The notes under the pieces are model-generated. The model was not told the origin of the DNA. It saw nothing but the letters and a program-made list of their open reading frames with translations, and did no database searches. A DNA stretch of 13,627 bases from UBA1227 sp963629305 (lineage in GTDB: Bacteria > Bacillota > Clostridia > Oscillospirales > Acutalibacteraceae), in the NCBI GenBank assembly GCA_963629305.1, contig CAVGIJ010000029.1:1-13627 (forward strand), written 5' to 3'. The first letter of the stretch is position 1; every line of letters begins with the position of its first letter. The position numbers were made by a program, and so were the translations under genes. Shown here piece after piece: positions 8,118 through 13,627 of the stretch.

Positions 8118-8130
8118 ATGGTGATAGAAT
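8102..8130 (+). promoter_or_regulatory. Promoter of the yerC-hslO unit
   Basis: TTTACT (8102-8107) and TAGAAT (8125-8130) are separated by 17 bases, and TG precedes the -10 by one base, giving an extended -10. It lies just past the lysA terminator, about 40 bases before the yerC start, where a promoter is expected. Confidence 0.7.
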
Positions 8131-8169
8131 GTAATAACTTGGTAAAGGACGTATGAAAGAGGTGTTTTT

Positions 8170-8475
8170 ATGTCCTCAAATCTAAATGATAAGAATATTG
8201 ACTTTCTGTTTGATGCAATTCTTGAAATAAAGAATAAAGAAGAATGCTACAAGTTTTTCGAGGATCTCTGTACAATAAATGAACTCAAATCCATTTCGCA
8301 GAGAATTGTGGTTGCAAAAATGCTCACAGAGAAATGTGTTTACAACGACATTGTAAGCGCAACCGGAGCGTCTACCGCAACTATTTCAAGAGTCAACCGT
8401 TCGCTTTCTTACGGTGCGGGCGGTTATGATGAGATATTTGAGAGACTTGAAGCAAAGAAAAAGGAAAACAAATAA
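8170..8475 (+). CDS. yerC: TrpR-like protein of the YerC/YecD family
   Basis: This 101-residue protein is all-helical in character and contains a helix-turn-helix (about 58-80, including the ASTATISRVNRSL recognition segment) of the kind in the tryptophan repressor superfamily. The YerC/YecD branch is found in Firmicutes; its ligand and targets are generally not established, and nothing here shows that it responds to tryptophan. The segment LCTINELKSISQRI (33-46) matches the family pattern before the helix-turn-helix. The ATG has GAGG 7 bases upstream. The stop TAA overlaps the hslO ATG by one base, so the two are probably co-translated. The inverted repeat over its promoter suggests possible autoregulation. 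Confidence 0.85.
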   Translation: MSSNLNDKNIDFLFDAILEIKNKEECYKFFEDLCTINELKSISQRIVVAKMLTEKCVYNDIVSATGASTATISRVNRSLSYGAGGYDEIFERLEAKKKENK

Positions 8476-9356
8476 TGGGAAAACTTGTTCGTCTTATTTC
8501 ACGCGACGGTGATCTCACCATCATAGCGACCGATTCGACAAATATTGTCCGTGAAGCACACAGAATTCACGGTACGACCAATGTCTGTTCTGCGGCTCTC
8601 GGAAGGCTCCTGACGGCTGCATCACTCATGGGAGCAACGCTCAAGGGCGAGGATAACTCGTTGACTCTCAGAATGAACGGAGGCGGGCCTGCCGGGTCTG
8701 TTATAGCCGTATCCGATTATATGGGCAATGTAAGAGGCTACATATCAAATCCCGCTGTGTCACTGCCGCTTAATGTTAAAGGAAAGCTTGATGTCGCAGG
8801 TGCAGTCGGAACAGACGGTACGCTTACGGTTATGAAGGATCTCGGACTTAAAGAGCCTTACATTGGCCAGACACCGATTATTTCAGGTGAAATTGCCGAG
8901 GACATAACGAGCTATTTTGCCGTGTCTGAACAAATCCCGTCAGTGTGTGCACTTGGTGTTCTCTGTGCGCCGAAGACCGAAGAAATAATTACCGCCGGAG
9001 GATTCTTGATTCAATTACTTCCGACAGCGACAGATGAGACTATAGACAAGGTTGAAAAGGGCATTGTCGGCATACCGTCTGTGACAAGAATGCTTACCGA
9101 CGGATTGTCTTCAAAGGAAATTGCACAAAAAGTATTGCCTGAGTTTTCGCTTGAGGTTTTGGATGAGTCCGAAACAGAGTACAGATGCAACTGTTCAAAG
9201 CAACGCGTTGAAACTGCACTCATAAGTATGGGCGCGGAAGAGCTTCGCAAGATGAGTGAAGATGAAACTACAGAGGTTTGCTGTCATTTTTGTGACAAAA
9301 AATATATATTTTCATCTGATGAAATAAGCCGTATTCTCAAGCAGGCGAGTTCGTGA
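8475..9356 (+). CDS. hslO: Hsp33, redox-regulated molecular chaperone
   Basis: Hsp33 is a cytoplasmic holdase switched on by oxidation: four C-terminal cysteines bind zinc when reduced and form disulfides under oxidative stress, exposing the substrate-binding surface. The 293-residue product has the expected N-terminal core (including GPAGSVIAVSDYMGNVRGY at 71-89) and the redox switch at the C-terminus: Cys238 and Cys240 (CNC), then Cys270 and Cys273 (CHFC), with an extra Cys at 269. The ATG at 8475 overlaps the yerC stop by one base, and AAGGAA lies 8 bases upstream inside yerC. No clear terminator follows; the tRNA promoter begins about 50 bases later. Confidence 0.96.
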   Translation: MGKLVRLISRDGDLTIIATDSTNIVREAHRIHGTTNVCSAALGRLLTAASLMGATLKGEDNSLTLRMNGGGPAGSVIAVSDYMGNVRGYISNPAVSLPLNVKGKLDVAGAVGTDGTLTVMKDLGLKEPYIGQTPIISGEIAEDITSYFAVSEQIPSVCALGVLCAPKTEEIITAGGFLIQLLPTATDETIDKVEKGIVGIPSVTRMLTDGLSSKEIAQKVLPEFSLEVLDESETEYRCNCSKQRVETALISMGAEELRKMSEDETTEVCCHFCDKKYIFSSDEISRILKQASS

Positions 9357-9375
9357 TATGCGGTGCTTTTTGATA

Positions 9376-9408
9376 AAAATTTTTCTGGATTTTTTTCAAA
9401 AAAACTTA
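9376..9408 (+). promoter_or_regulatory. A/T tracts upstream of the tRNA promoter (UP-like)
   Basis: Runs of A and T (AAAAATTTTT, then TTTTTTTCAAAAAAA) lie immediately upstream of the -35 of the tRNA promoter. This resembles the A/T-rich UP elements that boost rRNA and tRNA promoters by binding the RNA polymerase alpha subunit. Match to the UP consensus is only approximate. Confidence 0.4.
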
Positions 9409-9437
9409 TTGACATATCACCTTGGATGTTGTATATT
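9409..9437 (+). promoter_or_regulatory. Promoter of the tRNA operon
   Basis: A perfect TTGACA (9409-9414) and TATATT (9432-9437) are separated by 17 bases. Transcription would start near 9444, about 24 bases before tRNA-Val. This is the best consensus promoter in the window, as expected for stable RNA. Confidence 0.88.
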
Positions 9438-9467
9438 ATAACACGTCGCCGATAGGCGTCTCGGTGT

Positions 9468-9543
9468 GGGAGCATAGCTCAGCTGGGAGAGCATCTGCCT
9501 TACAAGCAGAGGGTCACAGGTTCGAGCCCTGTTGTTCCCACCA
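9468..9543 (+). tRNA. tRNA-Val (anticodon TAC)
   Basis: A full cloverleaf can be folded: acceptor GGGAGCA with TGTTCCC, anticodon stem TCTGC/GCAGA around loop CTTACAA giving anticodon TAC, and a T arm with TTCGAGC. CCA is encoded at 9541-9543. It is the first of five tRNAs transcribed together. Confidence 0.97.
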
Positions 9544-9570
9544 CCCTTTTTAAATGGCGAAGGGAAATAT

Positions 9571-9647
9571 GGCCCGGTAGTTCAGCTGGTTAGAACGCTA
9601 GCCTGTCACGCTAGAGGTCGACGGTTCGAGCCCGTTCCGGGTCGCCA
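9571..9647 (+). tRNA. tRNA-Asp (anticodon GTC)
   Basis: The acceptor GGCCCGG pairs with CCGGGTC (one G-T). The anticodon loop CTGTCAC gives GTC, the T loop is TTCGAGC, and CCA is encoded at 9645-9647. The discriminator base is G, as usual for tRNA-Asp. Length is 77 bases. Confidence 0.97.
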
Positions 9648-9658
9648 TTTTTTTTTAT

Positions 9659-9734
<76 letters not shown>

Positions 9735-9737
9735 TGT

Positions 9738-9813
9738 GCGGATTTAGCTCATCTGGTAGAGCGCCACCTTGCCAAGGTGGAGGTAGCGGGTTCGAGCCCC
9801 GTAATCCGCTCCA
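9738..9813 (+). tRNA. tRNA-Gly (anticodon GCC)
   Basis: The acceptor GCGGATT pairs perfectly with AATCCGC. The anticodon stem CCACC/GGTGG closes a loop with anticodon GCC, the T loop is TTCGAGC, and CCA is encoded at 9811-9813. Only three bases separate it from tRNA-Phe. Confidence 0.97.
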
Positions 9814-9824
9814 TTTTTTTATAC

Positions 9825-9899
<75 letters not shown>

Positions 9900-9903
9900 A
9901 GAA

Positions 9904-9960
9904 AAAGCCCGTAGGTACGTCGCTTGTGACGCCTACGGGCTTTAAATATTTTTCATTTTT
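9904..9960 (+). terminator. Long terminator of the tRNA operon, probably bidirectional
   Basis: AAAGCCCGTAGG (9904-9915) pairs perfectly with CCTACGGGCTTT (9932-9943). An inner CGTC/GACG stem (9918-9921 with 9928-9931) extends it, with a two-base bulge. A T-rich tract follows on the + strand, and on the - strand the stem is followed by TTTTTCTT, so it could stop transcription from both sides. Confidence 0.92.
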
Positions 9961-10001
9961 TAATGGTAAAGTTGTGAAAGAAATGAAAACTTTTTTTATT
10001 G

Positions 10002-10030
10002 TTGAAAACTGTCGTGAAAAGATGTAGAAT
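10002..10030 (+). promoter_or_regulatory. Promoter of azlCD
   Basis: TTGAAA (10002-10007) and TAGAAT (10025-10030), each five of six to consensus, are separated by 17 bases. The start would be near 10037, leaving a leader of about 26 bases before azlC and no room for a riboswitch. Confidence 0.75.
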
Positions 10031-10062
10031 ATTGCTCGCACTTTTTATACGGGGGATTTTCA

Positions 10063-10776
10063 GTGGGATCATATACTTTCAAAGAGGGACTTCGTGACAG
10101 TATTCCAATCTGCCTTGGGTATTTGTCTGTCTCTTTTGCTTTTGGAATTTTTGCTTTTCAGAACGGACTTTCCGCGCTTGAGGCACTACTTATATCTATG
10201 ACAAATGTTACATCGGCAGGTCAGCTTGCGGGCGTACCCATAATTGCAAGTGGCGGAACACTTATTGAACTTGCCATGACGCAGCTCTTTATCAATTTAA
10301 GATATGCGCTTATGTCTGTTTCATTGTCACAGAAATTCGATAAATCTGTTTCAAAGTTTGACCGTTTAATTATTGCTTTTGTAAACACCGATGAGGTTTT
10401 TGCGGTTTCAAGCGGAAAAGAAAACAAGGTAAGCAGAAATTACATGTTCGGTCTTATTTTACCGCCTTTTCTCGGGTGGAGCTTCGGTACACTTCTCGGG
10501 GCTCTTGTGGGAGATATCTTCCCGGCTGTTGTTATTGCGAGCCTTGGGGTTGCAATATACGGCATGTTTGTAGCCATCGTTGTACCTGTTGCAAAGCGTG
10601 AAAGGAATGTTCTTTTGTGCGTGATTATGGCAATGGCTATGAGTTGCGCATTTAACTTTATTCCGATGCTTTCAAGTGTGCCGTCCGGATTTGTGATAAT
10701 TATATGTGCCGTTGTTGCCAGTGCATTTATGGCGGCTGTGTCTCCTGTCTCAAAGGATGAGGAGGTGACGGCATGA
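10063..10776 (+). CDS. azlC: AzlC, branched-chain amino acid exporter large subunit
   Basis: AzlC is the larger membrane component of the AzlCD exporter; the family is linked to efflux of branched-chain amino acids, and in Bacillus subtilis to 4-azaleucine resistance. The 237-residue product is strongly hydrophobic, with several membrane segments (for example about 15-32, 130-150, 155-175 and 183-225). It carries family patterns such as SAGQLAGVPI (51-60), FINLRYALMS (76-85) and the NTDEVFAV stretch (108-115). Translation starts at a GTG preceded at good spacing by GGGGGA (10051-10056). The stop overlaps the azlD ATG by 4 bases, matching the usual azlC-azlD pairing. The exact substrate here cannot be told from sequence. 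Confidence 0.92.
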   Translation: MGSYTFKEGLRDSIPICLGYLSVSFAFGIFAFQNGLSALEALLISMTNVTSAGQLAGVPIIASGGTLIELAMTQLFINLRYALMSVSLSQKFDKSVSKFDRLIIAFVNTDEVFAVSSGKENKVSRNYMFGLILPPFLGWSFGTLLGALVGDIFPAVVIASLGVAIYGMFVAIVVPVAKRERNVLLCVIMAMAMSCAFNFIPMLSSVPSGFVIIICAVVASAFMAAVSPVSKDEEVTA

Positions 10777-11090
10777 CACCGAATTTTTTCATATATCTTG
10801 CCGTCATGGCAGGAGTAACATATCTTATAAGAGTGATACCTCTTATACTTGTGAAGCACGAGATAAAGAATAAGTTTATTTTGTCGTTTCTCTATTATAT
10901 GCCATATGCGGTTCTTGCCGTTATGACTATACCGGGAATATTCTTTGCAACAACGTACACGGCTTCTGCAGTCGTAGGATTGATAGTTGCCGTTTTACTT
11001 GCGCTAAGAGACAAAAGCCTCACGACGGTCGCACTTTTTTCGTGCCTTGCGGTACTGATTACAGAATTGTTCATTCAGTACGTTTCGTGA
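10773..11090 (+). CDS. azlD: AzlD, branched-chain amino acid exporter small subunit
   Basis: AzlD is the small partner of AzlC and is needed for export. The 105-residue product has about four hydrophobic segments (roughly 5-27, 34-52, 62-78 and 84-103) and the family-like TYLIRVIPL (16-24) and YMPYAVLAVMTIP (42-54). A strong GGAGGTGA site lies just upstream inside azlC, and the ATGA overlap indicates translational coupling. The 3' end overlaps the convergent tcdA-like gene by 20 bases. Confidence 0.92.
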   Translation: MTPNFFIYLAVMAGVTYLIRVIPLILVKHEIKNKFILSFLYYMPYAVLAVMTIPGIFFATTYTASAVVGLIVAVLLALRDKSLTTVALFSCLAVLITELFIQYVS

Positions 11091-11898
11091 CGGTATTTTT
11101 CAGCAGATCCTTTATCACTTCGCCGCCAATCATGAATCCTGCTACAGGAGGGACGAATGATACGCTTCCGGGTGTCTGTTTTGTGTAACTTGCAGGATTT
11201 TGAGAACTTTCTTTATTACACGCAGCCACGGGTTTTAGCGGCTCCTCTTTTGAATAGAGTACTTTAAGCTTCTGTATACCTTTCTTTTTGAGCTCACGTC
11301 TCATGACTCTTGCGAGAGGGCATACGGAAGTTTTATTTATGTCTGTAATTTCAAACATTTCGGGATTTAGTTTGTTTCCCGTTCCCATAGAACTGATTAT
11401 CGGAATTTCGCACATGTTTGCTCTTTCTATGAGTTCAAGCTTTGCCGTTACCATGTCTATGGCATCGACAATGTAATCGTATTTTGATAAATCAAAGTCG
11501 GCGGCGGACTCCGGCGTGTATAGCATCGGGTACGTGCTGACGCTTGCAGACGGATTGATGATGAGAATTCTTTCCTTTGCGGCATCAACCTTGTTCATGC
11601 CGAGTGTCGCGTGCGTCGCAAGGAGCTGTCGGTTAAGATTTGAAATACTTATAGTGTCGCCGTCTATTACATCGATGCTTCCGACGCCGCCGCGTGCAAG
11701 TGCCTCTATAACGCCACCGCCCACGCCGCCGGCACCGAATACCGCAACACATGAGTTTTTGAGTTTTAGGAGCGAGTCCTTTCCGAGGATCATTTCGGTT
11801 CTTGAAAATTCGTACTCGTCGCTGCAATTTTCAGCGGGATTACTGCCGCAACTTTTAATGTCTTTATTTACTTTGTTGCCTGAACATTTTTCACTCAT
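11071..11898 (-). CDS. tcdA: TcdA/CsdL-like ThiF-family protein (tRNA t6A dehydratase)
   Basis: The 275-residue product belongs to the ThiF/MoeB/E1-like adenylating family. TcdA uses ATP to cyclise the t6A base at position 37 of ANN-decoding tRNAs. Visible motifs are the nucleotide-binding GAGGVG (55-60), SNLNRQ (86-91), Lys103 and DAID (145-148). The downstream segment CPLARVMRRELKKKGI (193-208), then VLYSKE and the C-terminal GSVSFVPPVAGFMIGG, fits the TcdA (YgdL/CsdL) branch better than ThiF or MoeB. A 28-residue N-terminal extension rich in Ser, Asn and Cys precedes the usual start region; it is kept because its ATG has GGAG 8 bases upstream. It is the only - strand gene, divergent from metH and convergent with azlD. 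Confidence 0.88.
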   Translation of the reverse strand: MSEKCSGNKVNKDIKSCGSNPAENCSDEYEFSRTEMILGKDSLLKLKNSCVAVFGAGGVGGGVIEALARGGVGSIDVIDGDTISISNLNRQLLATHATLGMNKVDAAKERILIINPSASVSTYPMLYTPESAADFDLSKYDYIVDAIDMVTAKLELIERANMCEIPIISSMGTGNKLNPEMFEITDINKTSVCPLARVMRRELKKKGIQKLKVLYSKEEPLKPVAACNKESSQNPASYTKQTPGSVSFVPPVAGFMIGGEVIKDLLKNTVTKRTE

Positions 11899-11928
11899 AT
11901 ACCTGACTCCATATTTTGAATTGATGCA

Positions 11929-11957
11929 ATTCTATCATTTTTGAAATAAAATGTCGA
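11929..11957 (-). promoter_or_regulatory. Promoter of the tcdA-like gene
   Basis: On the - strand TCGACA (11957-11952) and TAGAAT (11934-11929) are 17 bases apart, with TGA before the -10 forming an extended -10. Transcription would begin near 11922, about 24 bases before the start codon. The -35 overlaps an inverted repeat (11954-11968). Confidence 0.65.
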
Positions 11958-11968
11958 CATATTGTCGA
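11954..11968. repeat. Inverted repeat overlapping the tcdA -35 element
   Basis: TCGACATATTGTCGA has perfect 6-base arms around a 3-base centre. A bound protein here would block the - strand promoter. It does not match the Gram-positive LexA box, whose arms are GAAC and GTTC. Confidence 0.45.
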
Positions 11969-11972
11969 TAAT

Positions 11973-11986
11973 TATAACCGGTTATA
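11973..11986. repeat. 14-bp perfect palindrome between divergent promoters
   Basis: TATAACCGGTTATA is fully self-complementary. It sits almost midway between the -35 of the tcdA promoter (ending at 11957) and the -35-like site of the metH promoter (from 11999), a position suited to a shared operator. The palindrome is seen; a bound regulator is inferred. Confidence 0.5.
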
Positions 11987-11998
11987 GGTTTCACACTC

Positions 11999-12027
11999 TT
12001 TAATTTGGTATAAAAAGGTGCTAGAAT
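11999..12027 (+). promoter_or_regulatory. Extended -10 promoter of the metH-like gene
   Basis: TAGAAT (12022-12027) is preceded by TGC, forming an extended -10; the -35 position holds a weak TTTAAT (11999-12004) at 17-base spacing. Transcription would begin near 12034, leaving a leader of about 23 bases, too short for an S-box or cobalamin riboswitch. Confidence 0.6.
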
Positions 12028-12056
12028 GTTAGAACAAAACGACGAAGGAGCACAGT

Positions 12057-13627
12057 ATGTCTTTAAAAAGCGAAAAATTAATTAATTTGATACATAAAAA
12101 ACGTATCTATCTTGACGGCGGAATGGGAACGGTGCTCCTGTCCGTAATTTCCGACGGGGTGCCGCTTGAAGATGCTGTTATACATTGTCCCGAGATAATA
12201 ACATCCATACACAGAGCCTACCTTGATGCGGGGAGCAATGTAATAACCTCGGACACATTTTCAGTGAACTCAGACAAATATGATGACTATGATGAGCGGA
12301 TAAAGCTTGCGATGGATGCTGCGAAAGCGGCTGTTTCCGGTTTCGAAAACGGCATGGAAAAGGATGCCTTCATTGCTCTTGACGTCGGACCTACAGGCAG
12401 ACTTATGAAACCTATGGGAGATTTATCCTTCGAAGATGCCGTCGGGATATTCGGTGACAGCATAAAGTGCGGCGTGAAATACGGAGCAGACCTTATAATC
12501 ATAGAAACTATGACAGATATAACTGAGTTAAAAGCCGCAGTAACAGCCGCCAAGGAATTTTCGAATCTGCCCGTTTTTGCGACTTGTGCTTTTTCGGAAA
12601 ACGGCAGGCTTCTGACCGGTGCCTCGGTAAAAGATATTGTTTTTGAACTTGAAAATCTCGGCGTGAGCGCCCTCGGCACAAATTGCTCATTCGGCCCTGA
12701 CAAAATGCTTTCTGTTGCGGACGAGTTTGTAAAATATGCATCTGTTCCCGTAATAGTCAGTCCGAACGCCGGCCTGCCTGTTATAGAAAACGGTGTGGCA
12801 GTTTACAACATAACTCCGGCGGAGTTTGCCCGGCAAATGATTGCTATAGCAAAAACGGGAGCGCATATCCTCGGCGGATGTTGCGGAACAACACCGAATC
12901 ATATACGTGAGCTTGTTGCCTCCACGTGTGATGTTTCCTATTTTTATCCTGAGAAAAAGGATTCACTGATTTTTGAAAAGAATGCAAATCAAAGCAATTC
13001 ACAGGTCGGTGCGACAATAAAAACATCCCTTATGGATGCGATTTTAAATGGCGATGACACGAAGGCGGTAGAGATTGCCGATGAACTTCTTAAAAAACGA
13101 ACCGCTCTTGATATTATAAATAATGATGTCATACCGGTTCTAAATAAAGTTGGCACAGATTTTGCTTTGGGCGAACTTTTTCTTCCTGAACTTATGATGT
13201 GTGCACAAACGGCAACGGCGGTTTGTGATAAACTTAAAGAAAGCATGGATAGGTGCGACGAATCAAAAGAAAGGGAAATAATTCTTGCAACGGTTAAGGG
13301 AGATATCCACGACATAGGAAAAGACATTGCCAAGGTTCTTCTTGAAAGTTACGGATTTGAAGTTTATGATTTGGGAATAGATGTACCTGCTCAAAAAATT
13401 ATTGATAAAATAAATGAAACAGGCTGCACTCTTGTGGGACTTTCGGTGCTTATGACGACTACTGTTTTAAGTCTTGCAAAAACAATAAAAACGGTACACA
13501 CAGTGCTCCCGGATGTTAAAATAATTGCCGGAGGTGCGGTTTTAACCGATGAGCTTTGCAAAGAGATGGACGCGGACTATTATGCGCCTGACGCCATGGC
13601 GACTGTTACGCATGCACTGCAGTTCTA
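12057..13627 (+). CDS. Cobalamin-dependent homocysteine S-methyltransferase lacking the folate domain (3' end at window edge)
   Basis: This protein should move a methyl group through a bound corrinoid to homocysteine, making methionine. The frame is open to the window end (523 codons plus TA). Residues 1 to about 290 form the homocysteine domain, starting with LDGGMGT and carrying zinc ligands Cys210 (GTNCS) and Cys275-Cys276 (GGCCGTT). A helical cap follows (about 315-400), then a B12 domain with DIHDIG (cobalt-ligating His418), SVLMT and a GG turn. The pterin-binding domain normally between them in MetH is absent, as is a reactivation domain so far. The ending YYAPDAMATVTHALQFY resembles the natural end of B12 domains, so the final TA may begin a stop codon. 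AAGGAG lies 6 bases before the ATG. It could also be an alternative corrinoid methyltransferase using a non-folate donor. Confidence 0.85.
   Translation, partial: MSLKSEKLINLIHKKRIYLDGGMGTVLLSVISDGVPLEDAVIHCPEIITSIHRAYLDAGSNVITSDTFSVNSDKYDDYDERIKLAMDAAKAAVSGFENGMEKDAFIALDVGPTGRLMKPMGDLSFEDAVGIFGDSIKCGVKYGADLIIIETMTDITELKAAVTAAKEFSNLPVFATCAFSENGRLLTGASVKDIVFELENLGVSALGTNCSFGPDKMLSVADEFVKYASVPVIVSPNAGLPVIENGVAVYNITPAEFARQMIAIAKTGAHILGGCCGTTPNHIRELVASTCDVSYFYPEKKDSLIFEKNANQSNSQVGATIKTSLMDAILNGDDTKAVEIADELLKKRTALDIINNDVIPVLNKVGTDFALGELFLPELMMCAQTATAVCDKLKESMDRCDESKEREIILATVKGDIHDIGKDIAKVLLESYGFEVYDLGIDVPAQKIIDKINETGCTLVGLSVLMTTTVLSLAKTIKTVHTVLPDVKIIAGGAVLTDELCKEMDADYYAPDAMATVTHALQF

Noticed and set aside
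9366..9404. Terminator after hslO in the A/T-rich stretch
   Set aside because: The inverted runs are pure A/T with almost no loop and no GC stem, so they fit A/T tracts upstream of a tRNA promoter better than a terminator.
11516..11944. + strand frame antisense to the tcdA-like gene
   Set aside because: The - strand frame has clear ThiF-family motifs, a ribosome binding site and a promoter; the + frame has none.

Overview
This window looks like a housekeeping segment of a low-to-moderate-GC Firmicutes chromosome. It most resembles the Clostridia, and an Oscillospiraceae/Ruminococcaceae-like gut anaerobe would fit; that placement is inferred from gene order and codon style, not from a marker search. 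Supporting signs are the order tig-clpP-clpX-lon-ysxC, Gram-positive-type ribosome binding sites, CCA encoded in every tRNA gene, and frequent ATA isoleucine codons. All genes are on the + strand except one ThiF/TcdA-like gene.

Bases 1-8080 hold a proteostasis block. Trigger factor (tig), ClpP and ClpX are followed, after a hairpin, by Lon, the ribosome-assembly GTPase YsxC and diaminopimelate decarboxylase LysA. lon, ysxC and lysA are tightly packed, with overlapping lon/ysxC reading frames and 5 bases between ysxC and lysA. A strong intrinsic terminator follows lysA. Trigger factor meets nascent chains at the ribosome, ClpXP and Lon degrade damaged or regulatory proteins, and YsxC helps build the large ribosomal subunit.

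Bases 8100-9360 hold a two-gene unit: a small TrpR/YerC-like regulator and the redox-regulated chaperone Hsp33 (hslO), with a 1-base overlap. Bases 9409-9960 hold a tRNA operon (Val-Asp-Phe-Gly-Cys) with its own consensus promoter and a long terminator that looks bidirectional.

Bases 10000-13627 hold azlC-azlD (branched-chain amino acid export), whose end overlaps a convergent tcdA-like gene by 20 bases. tcdA diverges from a cobalamin-dependent homocysteine methyltransferase that runs to the window edge. The methyltransferase has homocysteine and B12 modules but no pterin (folate) domain. The tcdA/metH intergenic region has two divergent promoters with a 14-bp perfect palindrome midway between their -35 elements.

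No mobile element, CRISPR array, phage gene or defence system was seen. The most notable items are the periodic lysine/alanine tail on trigger factor, the folate-domain-less MetH, and operator-like repeats at the yerC and tcdA/metH promoters.
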